Below, in pieces: positions 1-7,670 of a DNA stretch of 37,307 nucleotides. The position numbers and the translations under genes are program-made. The DNA is from Nonomuraea longispora (lineage in GTDB: Bacteria; Actinomycetota; Actinomycetes; Streptosporangiales; Streptosporangiaceae): contig NZ_SMJZ01000074.1 in NCBI RefSeq assembly GCF_004348345.1, positions 1 to 37,307 on the forward strand. Direction: 5' to 3'. The notes below the pieces were generated by a model. The model was not told the origin of the DNA, ran no database searches, and saw nothing but the letters and a program-made list of their open reading frames with translations. How positions within the stretch are numbered: the stretch's first letter is position 1; each line of letters starts with the position of its first letter.

Positions 1-239
1 CCACGGAGCCCCCGACGGAGCCCCCGACGGACACCGCGCCGCCGACGGACGGCGTGCCGCCTTCGACGAGCCCCACGGAGGAGATCCCGACCTGTCCACC
101 GGCCTCGCTGCCGCCGACCGACGTACCGCCCACCGAGGCACCGACGGACACGCCGCCGCCCACGGACGCACCCACGGACACGCCTCCGACGGACACCGGC
201 GCCCCGCCGCCGCCTTCGGAGAGTGCTCCCGCCCAGTGA
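1..239 (+). CDS. C-terminal end of a Pro/Thr-rich protein (partial)
   Basis: The reading frame is open from the left edge (first full codon at 3) to a TGA at 237-239. It encodes about 78 residues of degenerate PTD/PTE/PPTD repeats with no globular content, ending in a Pro/Ser-rich tail. Such tails are typical of cell-wall-spanning linkers or extracellular stalks in actinobacteria. The rest of the protein lies outside the window, so its function cannot be named. The GTG at 54 is only an internal Val codon. A strong hairpin follows the stop. Confidence 0.6.
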   Translation, partial: TEPPTEPPTDTAPPTDGVPPSTSPTEEIPTCPPASLPPTDVPPTEAPTDTPPPTDAPTDTPPTDTGAPPPPSESAPAQ

Positions 240-257
240 CGCGGGATCGGACCCAGT

Positions 258-290
258 GATTCGGGCCAGGCCGCGTGCCTGGCCCGAATC
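258..290. terminator. Bidirectional intrinsic hairpin between convergent genes
   Basis: A perfect 14-bp inverted repeat, GATTCGGGCCAGGC / GCCTGGCCCGAATC, encloses a 5-nt loop (272-276). It lies 18 bp after the stop of the Pro/Thr-rich gene and 18 bp beyond the stop of the minus-strand flavin reductase. It can therefore serve both convergent units. There is no U-tract, which is common in high-GC actinobacteria. Confidence 0.8.
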
Positions 291-308
291 ATGGGCCGCG
301 CAAGCCGC

Positions 309-812
309 TTACGGCAGATCAAGGTTGTGATAGCGGCCCTCGTGGTAGAGCAGCGGCGCCTCCTCCGAGGGCGTGCTCAGCGCCCTCACCCCACCCACCA
401 CGATCGAGTGGTCGCCGGCGTCGTGCACCGCCGTGGTGACGCACTCCACCGTCGCGATCGCCCTGTCGAACAACGGCACCCCCGTCTCGCCCCGGTGGTG
501 CGGCCACCGTGCGAGCTGCCCGTTCAGCGGTCGCCCGCGGTGGGCGAAGAAGCGTGAGGCGTCCTCCATCGAGGCCGGCAACACCGACACCCCCCACACC
601 CCGGTCTCCAGCACCGCTTCATGGAACCGGGCCACCTTCTCGGCGCAGAAGAGCACGAGCAGCGGTTCGAGGGAGACGGAGGTGAAGGAGTTGATCGTCA
701 TCGCATGGTCGACGCCGTCGCGGCGGGTCGTGACGATCGCGACTCCGGTGGCGAAGCGGCCGACGACCTTGCGATGGGTTGCGGGGTCCACGTGCCGCTC
801 GATGAAATGCAC
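309..812 (-). CDS. Flavin reductase-like domain protein (HpaC/FMN-binding split barrel)
   Basis: This 167-residue protein has the full length of the flavin-reductase-like family, which binds FMN and uses NAD(P)H to supply reduced flavin to a partner monooxygenase. Family hallmarks visible are the N-terminal FATGVAIVTT segment, MTINSFTSVSLEPLLVLFC (flavin phosphate and isoalloxazine contacts), and C-terminal HSIVVGGV followed by PLLYHEGRYHNL. The start is a GTG at 812 with no clear Shine-Dalgarno. It is the third gene of a minus-strand unit behind mshB and a DUF6113 gene (18-bp gap), and the unit ends at the hairpin at 258-290. No partner monooxygenase is next to it, so the physiological substrate is unknown. 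Confidence 0.85.
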   Translation of the reverse strand: MHFIERHVDPATHRKVVGRFATGVAIVTTRRDGVDHAMTINSFTSVSLEPLLVLFCAEKVARFHEAVLETGVWGVSVLPASMEDASRFFAHRGRPLNGQLARWPHHRGETGVPLFDRAIATVECVTTAVHDAGDHSIVVGGVRALSTPSEEAPLLYHEGRYHNLDLP

Positions 813-830
813 GAAAGATACTTTATGCCG

Positions 831-1244
831 CTACATGGGATTATTCGGAGAGTACCCTCGCAACAACCAGGAACCCCCTGACGAGGGCGACAGCAGGTAG
901 GCCGCCACGAGGGCCAGCAGACCACCGTACAGATAGATGTAGCCCGGAGCGCCCCGCGCGATCACCAGGTCACCCGCGCCCAGCTCCAGCGTGAACGGCA
1001 TCGTCACCAGCAGCCACCCGACCGCCGTCGCGACCGCCCCGAGCCGGGCGCGCATCAGCCGGCCCGCCCCCAGGCTCACCCCGAACAACGCCAGCACCCA
1101 GACCAGCGCCGCCATCGGCACCCCGTCCATCTGCCACGCCGGATGAGTGAAGCCGCCGACGACCGCCATCACGACCCCGAGCACGAACAACATGCCGTAC
1201 GCCGCCCCGCCCAGCGCCGACTCGGCCTGGCTGCGATGTTCCAT
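831..1244 (-). CDS. DUF6113-type membrane protein
   Basis: This 137-residue integral membrane protein has about four hydrophobic segments (approximately residues 14-32, 40-58, 65-85 and 95-115). It contains a WQMDGVPMAALVWVLALFGVSLGAGRL region and a short polar, Ser/Gly-rich C-terminus. Proteins of this kind (DUF6113) are, from my knowledge of actinobacterial genomes, commonly found immediately downstream of mshB, which is the arrangement here with an 11-bp gap. The ATG at 1244 was chosen because it leads directly into the first membrane segment. Function is unknown. The neighbourhood suggests only co-transcription with mycothiol biosynthesis, not a role in it. Confidence 0.75.
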   Translation of the reverse strand: MEHRSQAESALGGAAYGMLFVLGVVMAVVGGFTHPAWQMDGVPMAALVWVLALFGVSLGAGRLMRARLGAVATAVGWLLVTMPFTLELGAGDLVIARGAPGYIYLYGGLLALVAAYLLSPSSGGSWLLRGYSPNNPM

Positions 1245-1255
1245 AGCGACTGAGG

Positions 1256-2161
1256 TTAGTGGATGCCTGCGAAGAGATCGTTCTCGCGGTTGTACGGCTC
1301 GCCGAGCCCTCCGGCCTCCACGGGCGGCCCCGGCACCGGCGGGCCCGGCGACCCGATCGCCAGGGTGTAGTGCTCGACCCCCGCGATCTCCTGGCCGACG
1401 TTGTTGGACAGCGCGAACCACGGCTCCGCCACGGTGATCTGCGTGGCGTGGGCCCGCATGGCCTCGATCTTGTTGCCGATCCAGGGACGCGCGTCGATCT
1501 CGGTGGTGATGTCCTGGTCCGCGCAGCCGAAGGCCATGTCCTCGACGTCCTCCACGAGGAAGCCGACCCCGGCCTCGCGCAGCGCCTCCGAGCTGCGGCG
1601 CAGCACGGACCTGGCGACGGCGGTGTGGTAGGACTTCGCGATCCGCCACGGCGTGCCCGTGCCGAAGCCGGGGTCCGCGGCCAGCTCGAACGCCCTCCGC
1701 GAGACGCGGTGCGCCTGGATGTGGTCGGGGTGGCCGTAGAAGCCGTTCTCGTCGTACGTCACCAGCACCTGAGGGCGTACTTCGCGGATGACCTTGACCA
1801 GCTCGCCCGCGGCCTCGTCGAGGTCCGCCTGCCAGAAGGCCTTCGGGTGGTCGTTGGAGGCCACGCCCATCATGCCCGAGTCGCGCCAGTGCCCCGGCGC
1901 GCCGAGGAAGCGGTGGTCCTCGACCCCCAGCGCCTTGCAGGCGGCGTCGAGCTCGCCGATCCGGTACGGCCCCAGCGCGTCGTCCCTGTCGGCCGCCAGA
2001 TGGGCGAGGTCACCGGGAATGATCTCGCCTTCCTCGCCGAGCGTGCAGGTCACCAGCGTGACGTGGGCGCCCTCGGCGACGTATTTCGCCATGGTCGCCC
2101 CGGTGCCGATCGACTCGTCGTCCGGATGGGCGTGCACGAGCAGGAGCCGTCGATCAGTCAT
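1256..2161 (-). CDS. mshB: MshB: GlcNAc-Ins deacetylase (mycothiol biosynthesis)
   Basis: This 301-residue zinc deacetylase of the PIG-L/LmbE family removes acetate from 1D-myo-inositol 2-acetamido-2-deoxy-alpha-D-glucopyranoside, the second committed step of mycothiol synthesis in the cytoplasm. The LLVHAHPDDES motif near residues 8-17 gives the zinc ligands (His12, Asp15) and the general base Asp. A second metal/substrate motif, YDENGFYGHPDHIQAH, lies mid-protein. The start at 2161 fits the short N-terminus of the family and lies 7 nt after a TACGCT -10-like box, suggesting a leaderless mRNA. An upstream in-frame ATG at 2182 would add seven residues. The gene is divergent from the S9 peptidase gene (44-bp gap) and heads the mshB - DUF6113 - flavin reductase unit. 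Confidence 0.93.
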   Translation of the reverse strand: MTDRRLLLVHAHPDDESIGTGATMAKYVAEGAHVTLVTCTLGEEGEIIPGDLAHLAADRDDALGPYRIGELDAACKALGVEDHRFLGAPGHWRDSGMMGVASNDHPKAFWQADLDEAAGELVKVIREVRPQVLVTYDENGFYGHPDHIQAHRVSRRAFELAADPGFGTGTPWRIAKSYHTAVARSVLRRSSEALREAGVGFLVEDVEDMAFGCADQDITTEIDARPWIGNKIEAMRAHATQITVAEPWFALSNNVGQEIAGVEHYTLAIGSPGPPVPGPPVEAGGLGEPYNRENDLFAGIH

Positions 2162-2205
2162 AGCCCTGAGCGTAACAATCATGCGTCCCTGGCAGGATTG
2201 GCCCC

Positions 2206-4269
2206 ATGAGTGAGAGCTTCCCGCGACTGTCGGCCAGGACCCGCCGGTTCACCCTCGGAGTGCCCAGAGGCTTCAGGATCTCCCCTGACGGCGGCCGGGT
2301 GATCTTCCTGCGCACGCAGTCGGGCGACGACCCGGTGACCTGCCTGTGGGAGCTCGACACCGAGACCCACGTCGAACGCCTGATCGTCGATCCGCGCACG
2401 CTTCACGCCGACGAGGAGGACCTGCCACCGGAAGAGCGGGCCAGGCGCGAGCGCAGCAGGGAGTCCGCGGGCGGCGTGGTCTCCTACGCCACCGACACCG
2501 CCGTGACCCGGGCCTGTTTCGCCCTGTCCGGCGAACTCTACGTGGTGGACCTGGCCGGCGGCCAGGCGCACCGGCTCGACACTCCGGGCGCGGTCATCGA
2601 CCCCCGGCTCTCCCCCGACGGGCGGCACGTCGCCTACGTCACCGGCGGCGCCCTGCGCGTCCAGGACGTGCTCTCCGGCGCCGACCGCGCGCTCGCCACG
2701 CCGGAGTCGGGGACGGTGACGTACGGGCTGGCCGAGTTCATCGCCGCCGAGGAGATGGACAGGATGCGCGGCTACTGGTGGGCGCCGTCGAGCGACGCGC
2801 TGCTGGTCGAGCGGGCCGACGAGGCGCCGGTCAACGTCTGGCACATCGCCGATCCGGCCAACCCCGACCGTCCGGCCACGGTCCAGCGTTACCCGGCGGC
2901 CGGCACGGCCAACGCGGTCACCGAGCTGTTCGTGCTGGGGCTCGACGGGTCGCGCGTCGCGGTGCCGTACACCGAGGAATACCTCACCACCGCCGCCTGG
3001 GACTCCCACGCGCTGTCGATCGTGACGATGACCCGCGACCAGAAGACGATGCGGCTGTTCACCGTCGACCCGGCGACCGGCGCGAGCACGCTGGTACGCG
3101 AGGACACCGATCCGGCCTGGGTCGACATCGTGACGGGCGTGCCCGCACACCTCGACGACGGGTCGCTGGTCTGGGTGGCCTCCGCCGACGGCGGCCACCG
3201 GCTCTACATCGACGACCGTCCGGTCACCCCACCGACGTTGCAGGTGCGGGCCGTGCTCGACGTCGACCACGACAGCGTGCTGTTCAGCGCGAGCGGCGAC
3301 CCGACCGAGATCCAGCTGTGGACGTGGGACGGCCATTCCCTGCTGCCCGTCTCGACCCGTTCCGGGGTGTTCTCGGGGCGCATGTCGGGTGGGGTGGGCG
3401 TACTGACCGAGCAGAGCCTCGCCGCCGAAGGCGTCTCGACCACGGTGGTGAAGCGCGACGGCACGGCGGTGCCCATCCCGTCGTACGCCGAGCGTCCTGG
3501 CCTCGACATGCGGGTCTCGCTCGGCCGCTCCGGCCGTCGCGACCTGGCCACCGCCGTGGTGCTGCCGTCGTGGCACGAGCAGGGCTCCCGCCGGCTGCCG
3601 GTCCTGATGAATCCGTACGGCGGCCCGCACGCCCAGCGGGTGCTCAACCAGCGCGGCATCTTCCTGGAGAGCCAGTGGTTCGCCGAGCAGGGGTTCGCCG
3701 TGGTCGTGGCCGACGGGCGCGGCACCCCCGGCCGCGGCACGGCCTTCGAGCGGTCCGTGCTCAACGACCTGGCGACCCCGGCGCTGGAGGACCAGGTCGA
3801 CGCCCTGCAAGGGGTGGCCGAGCAGTACCCCGACGACCTCGACCTGACGAAGGTCGCCATCCGCGGCTGGTCGTTCGGCGGTTACCTGGCCGCGCTGGCG
3901 GTGCTGCGCCGCCCGGACGTGTTCCACGCGGCGGTCGCGGGGGCGCCGGTGACCGACTGGCGGCTGTACGACACGTGCTACACCGAGCGCTACCTGGGCC
4001 ACCCCGACCAGCAGCCCGAGGTGTACGAGAAGTCCTCGTTGTTCGCCGACGCCGGCAAACTGGAACGCCCGCTGCTGCTGGTCCACGGCCTGGCCGACGA
4101 CAACGTCGTGGCCGCGCACACTCTCCGCCTGTCCTCGGCGCTCCTCGCGGCGGGTCGCCGGCACAGCGTGCTCCCGCTGTCGGGGGTGACGCACATGACG
4201 CCTCAGGAGGTGGTGGCGGAGAACCTGCTCCTGCTGCAACTGGACTTCCTCAAGCAGGCGCTGGGCTGA
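2206..4269 (+). CDS. S9 prolyl oligopeptidase family peptidase, DPP-IV/DPP8-9 type
   Basis: This 687-residue cytoplasmic serine peptidase has no signal peptide. Residues about 1-400 form a DPP-IV-type beta-propeller. Residues about 425-687 are the alpha/beta-hydrolase domain with the triad Ser556 (GWSFGGY), Asp631/632 (HGLADDN) and His663 (GVTHMTP). In the propeller, AAEEMDRMRGYWW (Glu182-Glu183) matches the double-Glu N-terminus-anchoring motif of dipeptidyl peptidases. This predicts removal of N-terminal Xaa-Pro or Xaa-Ala dipeptides rather than endopeptidase activity. The ATG at 2206 begins a conserved-looking N-terminus, and a TAACAAT -10-like sequence lies about 25 bp upstream in the 44-bp divergent region shared with mshB. 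The role is probably peptide catabolism. Confidence 0.9.
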   Translation: MSESFPRLSARTRRFTLGVPRGFRISPDGGRVIFLRTQSGDDPVTCLWELDTETHVERLIVDPRTLHADEEDLPPEERARRERSRESAGGVVSYATDTAVTRACFALSGELYVVDLAGGQAHRLDTPGAVIDPRLSPDGRHVAYVTGGALRVQDVLSGADRALATPESGTVTYGLAEFIAAEEMDRMRGYWWAPSSDALLVERADEAPVNVWHIADPANPDRPATVQRYPAAGTANAVTELFVLGLDGSRVAVPYTEEYLTTAAWDSHALSIVTMTRDQKTMRLFTVDPATGASTLVREDTDPAWVDIVTGVPAHLDDGSLVWVASADGGHRLYIDDRPVTPPTLQVRAVLDVDHDSVLFSASGDPTEIQLWTWDGHSLLPVSTRSGVFSGRMSGGVGVLTEQSLAAEGVSTTVVKRDGTAVPIPSYAERPGLDMRVSLGRSGRRDLATAVVLPSWHEQGSRRLPVLMNPYGGPHAQRVLNQRGIFLESQWFAEQGFAVVVADGRGTPGRGTAFERSVLNDLATPALEDQVDALQGVAEQYPDDLDLTKVAIRGWSFGGYLAALAVLRRPDVFHAAVAGAPVTDWRLYDTCYTERYLGHPDQQPEVYEKSSLFADAGKLERPLLLVHGLADDNVVAAHTLRLSSALLAAGRRHSVLPLSGVTHMTPQEVVAENLLLLQLDFLKQALG

Positions 4270-4428
4270 CCCATCCTGGAGCGGCGACCGTACCGACCAG
4301 GGACGTTCCCGGCGGCCACCGTACGCACCGAACTGAGGGTCTGACAAACCCAAGTCCGACACCCGCGCCGCGAAGATCAAACCCTGGTCCGACGCGATCC
4401 CGCCACCCGCTGCGGGATCGTGAACGCC

Positions 4429-5817
4429 ATGCTGAGATCCCTCGCCCTCACCCTGGCGCTCCTGGGCGCGAGCCTGACCGCCCCGGCCGCGGCGGCGACC
4501 ACCACCGCCCAGGAGTGGCGCCCCTGCCCCCGTGACAAGATCGGGATGGTCTGCACCGACCTCAAGGTCCCGGTCGACTGGAGCAAACCCGGCGGCCGCA
4601 CGATCACCCTGAAACTGGGGCGGCTCAAGGCCACCGGCGCCTCGGAGGGGTCGGTGCTGGTGGCCTACGGCGGTCCCGGCGGTCCCGGCATCGCCCTGAC
4701 CCAGGCCAACCCGGGCTGGTGGGCCGCGCTCCGCGAGCGTATGGACATCGTCACGTGGGACACTCGCGGCTACGGCGAGCAGTTCCAGGGCCTCAGCACG
4801 GGCCTGCGGTGCTCGTGGACCCGCGTCCCCATCCCCGACGCCCCGGAAGACGACGCCTCCCTCGGCCGACTGTCCGACACCAACCGCGGCTACGCCGAGG
4901 CCTGCCGCCTGAAAGACCCCGAGTTGTTCGCCCACATGAGCTCGGCCGACCACGCCAGAGACATGGAGGCCATCAGGGAGTCCCTCGGCGACGGCGAGCT
5001 CAACTTCTACGGCGCCTCCTACGCGGGCATCTTCGGCCAGGCATATGCCCGTCTCTTCCCCGGCCGCATCCGCACGATGGTCCTCGACGGCACGATCAAC
5101 CACAGCACCGCGAGCTGGGAACGTGAGCTGGAAGAGTCGGCCAAGGCCAACGAGAGCTCCCTGCGGCGCTTCTTCACCTGGTGCAGGGCCAACGACTGCT
5201 CCGACGTGCCCGGCCGCTGGCGGGCGCTGATCGCCAGGGCCGAGCGCACCCCCGTCCCCACCACGACCGCCAGCGTCGCCTACAACGGCCGCGACCTGCA
5301 GTCCTTCGCCATCGGCCGGGCCCGGCAGGGCAAGCCGGCCTGGCCCGGCCTGGCGCAGGCGATCCGCAAGGCCGCCAAGGGAGACGCGTCCGGCTTCGTG
5401 CCCGCCCGCGGCGCCCGCTACCCCGACCAGTCCACGGGCGTCACGGAGTGCACCGACTGGCCCCGCATCGCCGGCCTCAAGGAGCTGGCCGCCACCAACA
5501 CCCGCCTACGCCAGATTGCCCCTGACGCGGGCACCGCCAACACCCTTGCCACGGCGACGCTCGGCTGCATCGGCTGGCCGGTGCCCGTGACCAACAAGCC
5601 CGCTCCCCTCCCCAAGGGTCTGCCGCCCCTGCTCGGGGCGGGAGCGTGGGGCGAGTCCGACGCGGTGGCCCGAGCACTGTCGTCGGTCCCCGGCAGCGCC
5701 GTCGTCCACCACGACGGGCCCGGCCACACGCTCTACGGCTTCAACGAGTGCGCCCGTGACCACATCAACCGCTACTTCACCGACCGCACCGTCCCCGCCA
5801 AGACCACCCGATGCTGA
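4429..5817 (+). CDS. Secreted TAP-like alpha/beta hydrolase (S33, tripeptidyl aminopeptidase family)
   Basis: This 462-residue exported hydrolase has a typical signal peptide: a short basic start, a Leu/Ala-rich core at residues 5-18 and a cleavage-like Ala-Ala-Ala-Ala site near residue 25. The oxyanion-region YGGPGGPG motif, the nucleophile Ser197 (GASYAGIFGQ), a late Asp in GESDAV and a C-terminal His in GPGHTLYG fit the Streptomyces Tap / proteinase S33 family with the TAP-like C-terminal domain. These enzymes release N-terminal tripeptides outside the cell. I prefer the ATG at 4429, preceded by GGGA at 11 nt; the GTG at 4420 is an alternative adding three residues. It follows the S9 peptidase by 159 bp on the same strand and may form a loose peptide-use pair with it. 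Confidence 0.85.
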   Translation: MLRSLALTLALLGASLTAPAAAATTTAQEWRPCPRDKIGMVCTDLKVPVDWSKPGGRTITLKLGRLKATGASEGSVLVAYGGPGGPGIALTQANPGWWAALRERMDIVTWDTRGYGEQFQGLSTGLRCSWTRVPIPDAPEDDASLGRLSDTNRGYAEACRLKDPELFAHMSSADHARDMEAIRESLGDGELNFYGASYAGIFGQAYARLFPGRIRTMVLDGTINHSTASWERELEESAKANESSLRRFFTWCRANDCSDVPGRWRALIARAERTPVPTTTASVAYNGRDLQSFAIGRARQGKPAWPGLAQAIRKAAKGDASGFVPARGARYPDQSTGVTECTDWPRIAGLKELAATNTRLRQIAPDAGTANTLATATLGCIGWPVPVTNKPAPLPKGLPPLLGAGAWGESDAVARALSSVPGSAVVHHDGPGHTLYGFNECARDHINRYFTDRTVPAKTTRC

Positions 5818-5819
5818 CC

Positions 5820-5860
5820 ACGGACCCCGGCTTCGTCGCCACGGGACGCCCCGGGTCCGT
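5820..5860. terminator. Hairpin between convergent hydrolase and ABC genes
   Basis: The arms ACGGACCC(C)GG (5820-5830) and CCGGGTCCGT (5851-5860) pair with one bulged C and enclose a 20-nt loop. It lies directly after the TGA of the TAP-like gene and ahead of the 3' end of the minus-strand ABC gene. A terminator role is inferred from position; the loop is long and there is no T-tract. Confidence 0.45.
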
Positions 5861-5906
5861 CACCACGCACAAGACGGAGGCTGTCACACCGCGCGAGACA
5901 GGGGCG

Positions 5907-7667
5907 TCACTGGTTGGGGGTGGAGGGGGTGCCGTGCCAGCTGGTCCAGAGGGCCGCGTAGGAGCCACCCGCCGCCACCAGTTCGTCGTGGGAGCCCAGT
6001 TCGCTGATGCGTCCGTCCTCCACGACGGCAACCCGGTCGGCGTCGTGCGCCGTGTAGAGGCGGTGGGCGATCGCGATGACCGTCCGTTTGTCGAGTACGG
6101 CGGCCAGCGAGCGTTCCAGGTGCCTGGCGGCCCGTGGGTCGATGAGAGAGGTGGCCTCGTCCAGCACGAGGGTGTGCGGGTCGGCGAGCACGAGGCGGGC
6201 CAGGGCGAGTTGCTGGGCCTGCGCGGGCGAGACGGCGAGCCCTCCGGAGCCCACCCGGGTCTCCAGGCCGTCGGGCAGTTCCAGCACCCAGTCGAGCGCG
6301 TCCACCGCTTCGAGCGCCGTCCGCACGGCCTGGTCGTCGGCGTCGGAGCGGGCGATCACGAGGTTGTCGCGTACGGTCCCCTTGAACACGTGGTGTTCCT
6401 GGGTGACGAGCGCGACGTGGCCGCGCAGGTCGTCGAGAGGCAGTTCGACCAACGGCACCCCGCCCACCGCCACCGAGCCGGCGCGCGGCCCGTGGATGCC
6501 GGCCAGCAGCCGCCCCAGCGTCGACTTGCCGGCGCCCGACGGACCGACCATGGCCAGCCGCTCTCCCGGCTGCACGGTCAGCGACACGCCGTGCAGCACG
6601 TCGCGGCCCTCACGGTAGGCGTAGCGCACGTCCGACGCCTCCAGCAGTTCGCCGGAGGGAGACGACGACGCGGAGGTCACCCGGTCGTCGGGCACGTTGG
6701 CCACGCCGAGCAGCCGGGCCATGGATGCCCCGCCCACCTGCAGCTCGTCGATCCACATGAGGAACCTGTCGAGTGGGTCGATGAGCTGCTGGGCATAGAG
6801 GGTGGCGGTGGTCACCTGGGCGAGCGTGACCCAGCCGCTGGTGTAGAAGAGGCCGCCGACCAGCAGCGTGGCCACGACGGGCAGCACATAGCCCAGCTCG
6901 ACGGCGGGGTACCACATGGAGCGCAGGTGGAGCGTGTAGCGCTCGGCGGCGTACGAGCGGGCGATGTCGTCGTCGGTGCGGGCCCTGCGCCGCTCCTGCA
7001 GCCCGAGCGCCTCCACCGCCCTGGCGCCCTCGACGGTCTCGGCCAGCCCTTCGGTGAGGTCGGCGTAGGCGGCGTTCTCACGGAGGTAGCCGTCGCGCGC
7101 CCGCTTCAGATACCACCGGCTGGAGATCCACAACACCGGGCCGGCGATCAGCATGGGCAGCATGAGCAGCGGACTGACCAGGAGCAGGGCGCCCACGGTG
7201 ATCACGAAGGTGACGGACGCGATGAGCGTCTCGGGGACGGCGTGCCGCACGGTGCGCGACAGGGCGTCGACGTCGCGGGAGGTCCTGGTGATCAGGTCGC
7301 CGGCACCGGCCCGTTCGACGGTGGACAAGGGCAAACCGAGCACCCGGTCGACGAAATCCTCGCGCAGCTCGGCCAGCACCTTCTCGCCGAGCCTGGCGGA
7401 GGCCAGCACGGCGTAGCGGACGAGCACGCCCTGCAGCAGCAGGAACGCCCCGATGGCGGCCGCCACGACGACGACGTTGACCTCGCCGCCATACTGCACG
7501 TCCTGCACCAGCCTGCCGAGCTGCCACGGCACGGCCAGCCCGGCCACGGCGGCCAGCCCGTGCAGGAGGAGGGCGACGGTGAGCTCGCGCGGATAGCGCA
7601 GGGTCAGCCGCCTGGCGTAGGCGCGCACCTGTTTGCGGTCGGCGACCGGAAGGATCTCGCGGGTCAT
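5907..7667 (-). CDS. ABC exporter half-transporter with intact Walker A/B but altered signature
   Basis: This 586-residue type IV (ABCB-like) exporter half has an N-terminal six-helix membrane domain (about residues 20-310) fused to an ATPase domain (about 340-580). The ATPase domain has Walker A GPSGAGKST, Q-loop LVTQEHHVF, Walker B LVLDEATS and H-loop IAHRL all intact. Its signature reads VSPAQAQQ instead of LSGGQ. Its partner, encoded 3 bp upstream, shows the opposite pattern, so the two should form a heterodimer with one catalytic ATP site. An SD-like GGAGGA precedes the ATG at 7667. It is the second gene of a two-gene operon. The substrate is unknown; small peptides, lipids or drugs are all possible for this family. 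Confidence 0.9.
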   Translation of the reverse strand: MTREILPVADRKQVRAYARRLTLRYPRELTVALLLHGLAAVAGLAVPWQLGRLVQDVQYGGEVNVVVVAAAIGAFLLLQGVLVRYAVLASARLGEKVLAELREDFVDRVLGLPLSTVERAGAGDLITRTSRDVDALSRTVRHAVPETLIASVTFVITVGALLLVSPLLMLPMLIAGPVLWISSRWYLKRARDGYLRENAAYADLTEGLAETVEGARAVEALGLQERRRARTDDDIARSYAAERYTLHLRSMWYPAVELGYVLPVVATLLVGGLFYTSGWVTLAQVTTATLYAQQLIDPLDRFLMWIDELQVGGASMARLLGVANVPDDRVTSASSSPSGELLEASDVRYAYREGRDVLHGVSLTVQPGERLAMVGPSGAGKSTLGRLLAGIHGPRAGSVAVGGVPLVELPLDDLRGHVALVTQEHHVFKGTVRDNLVIARSDADDQAVRTALEAVDALDWVLELPDGLETRVGSGGLAVSPAQAQQLALARLVLADPHTLVLDEATSLIDPRAARHLERSLAAVLDKRTVIAIAHRLYTAHDADRVAVVEDGRISELGSHDELVAAGGSYAALWTSWHGTPSTPNQ

Positions 7668-7670
7668 GTG

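Noticed and set aside
2179..5103. 974-codon minus-strand open frame opposite the S9 and TAP-like genes
   Set aside because: It is antisense to two well-supported enzymes and has the Arg/Gly/Val/His-rich composition of a shadow frame created by high third-position GC. No domain is recognisable.
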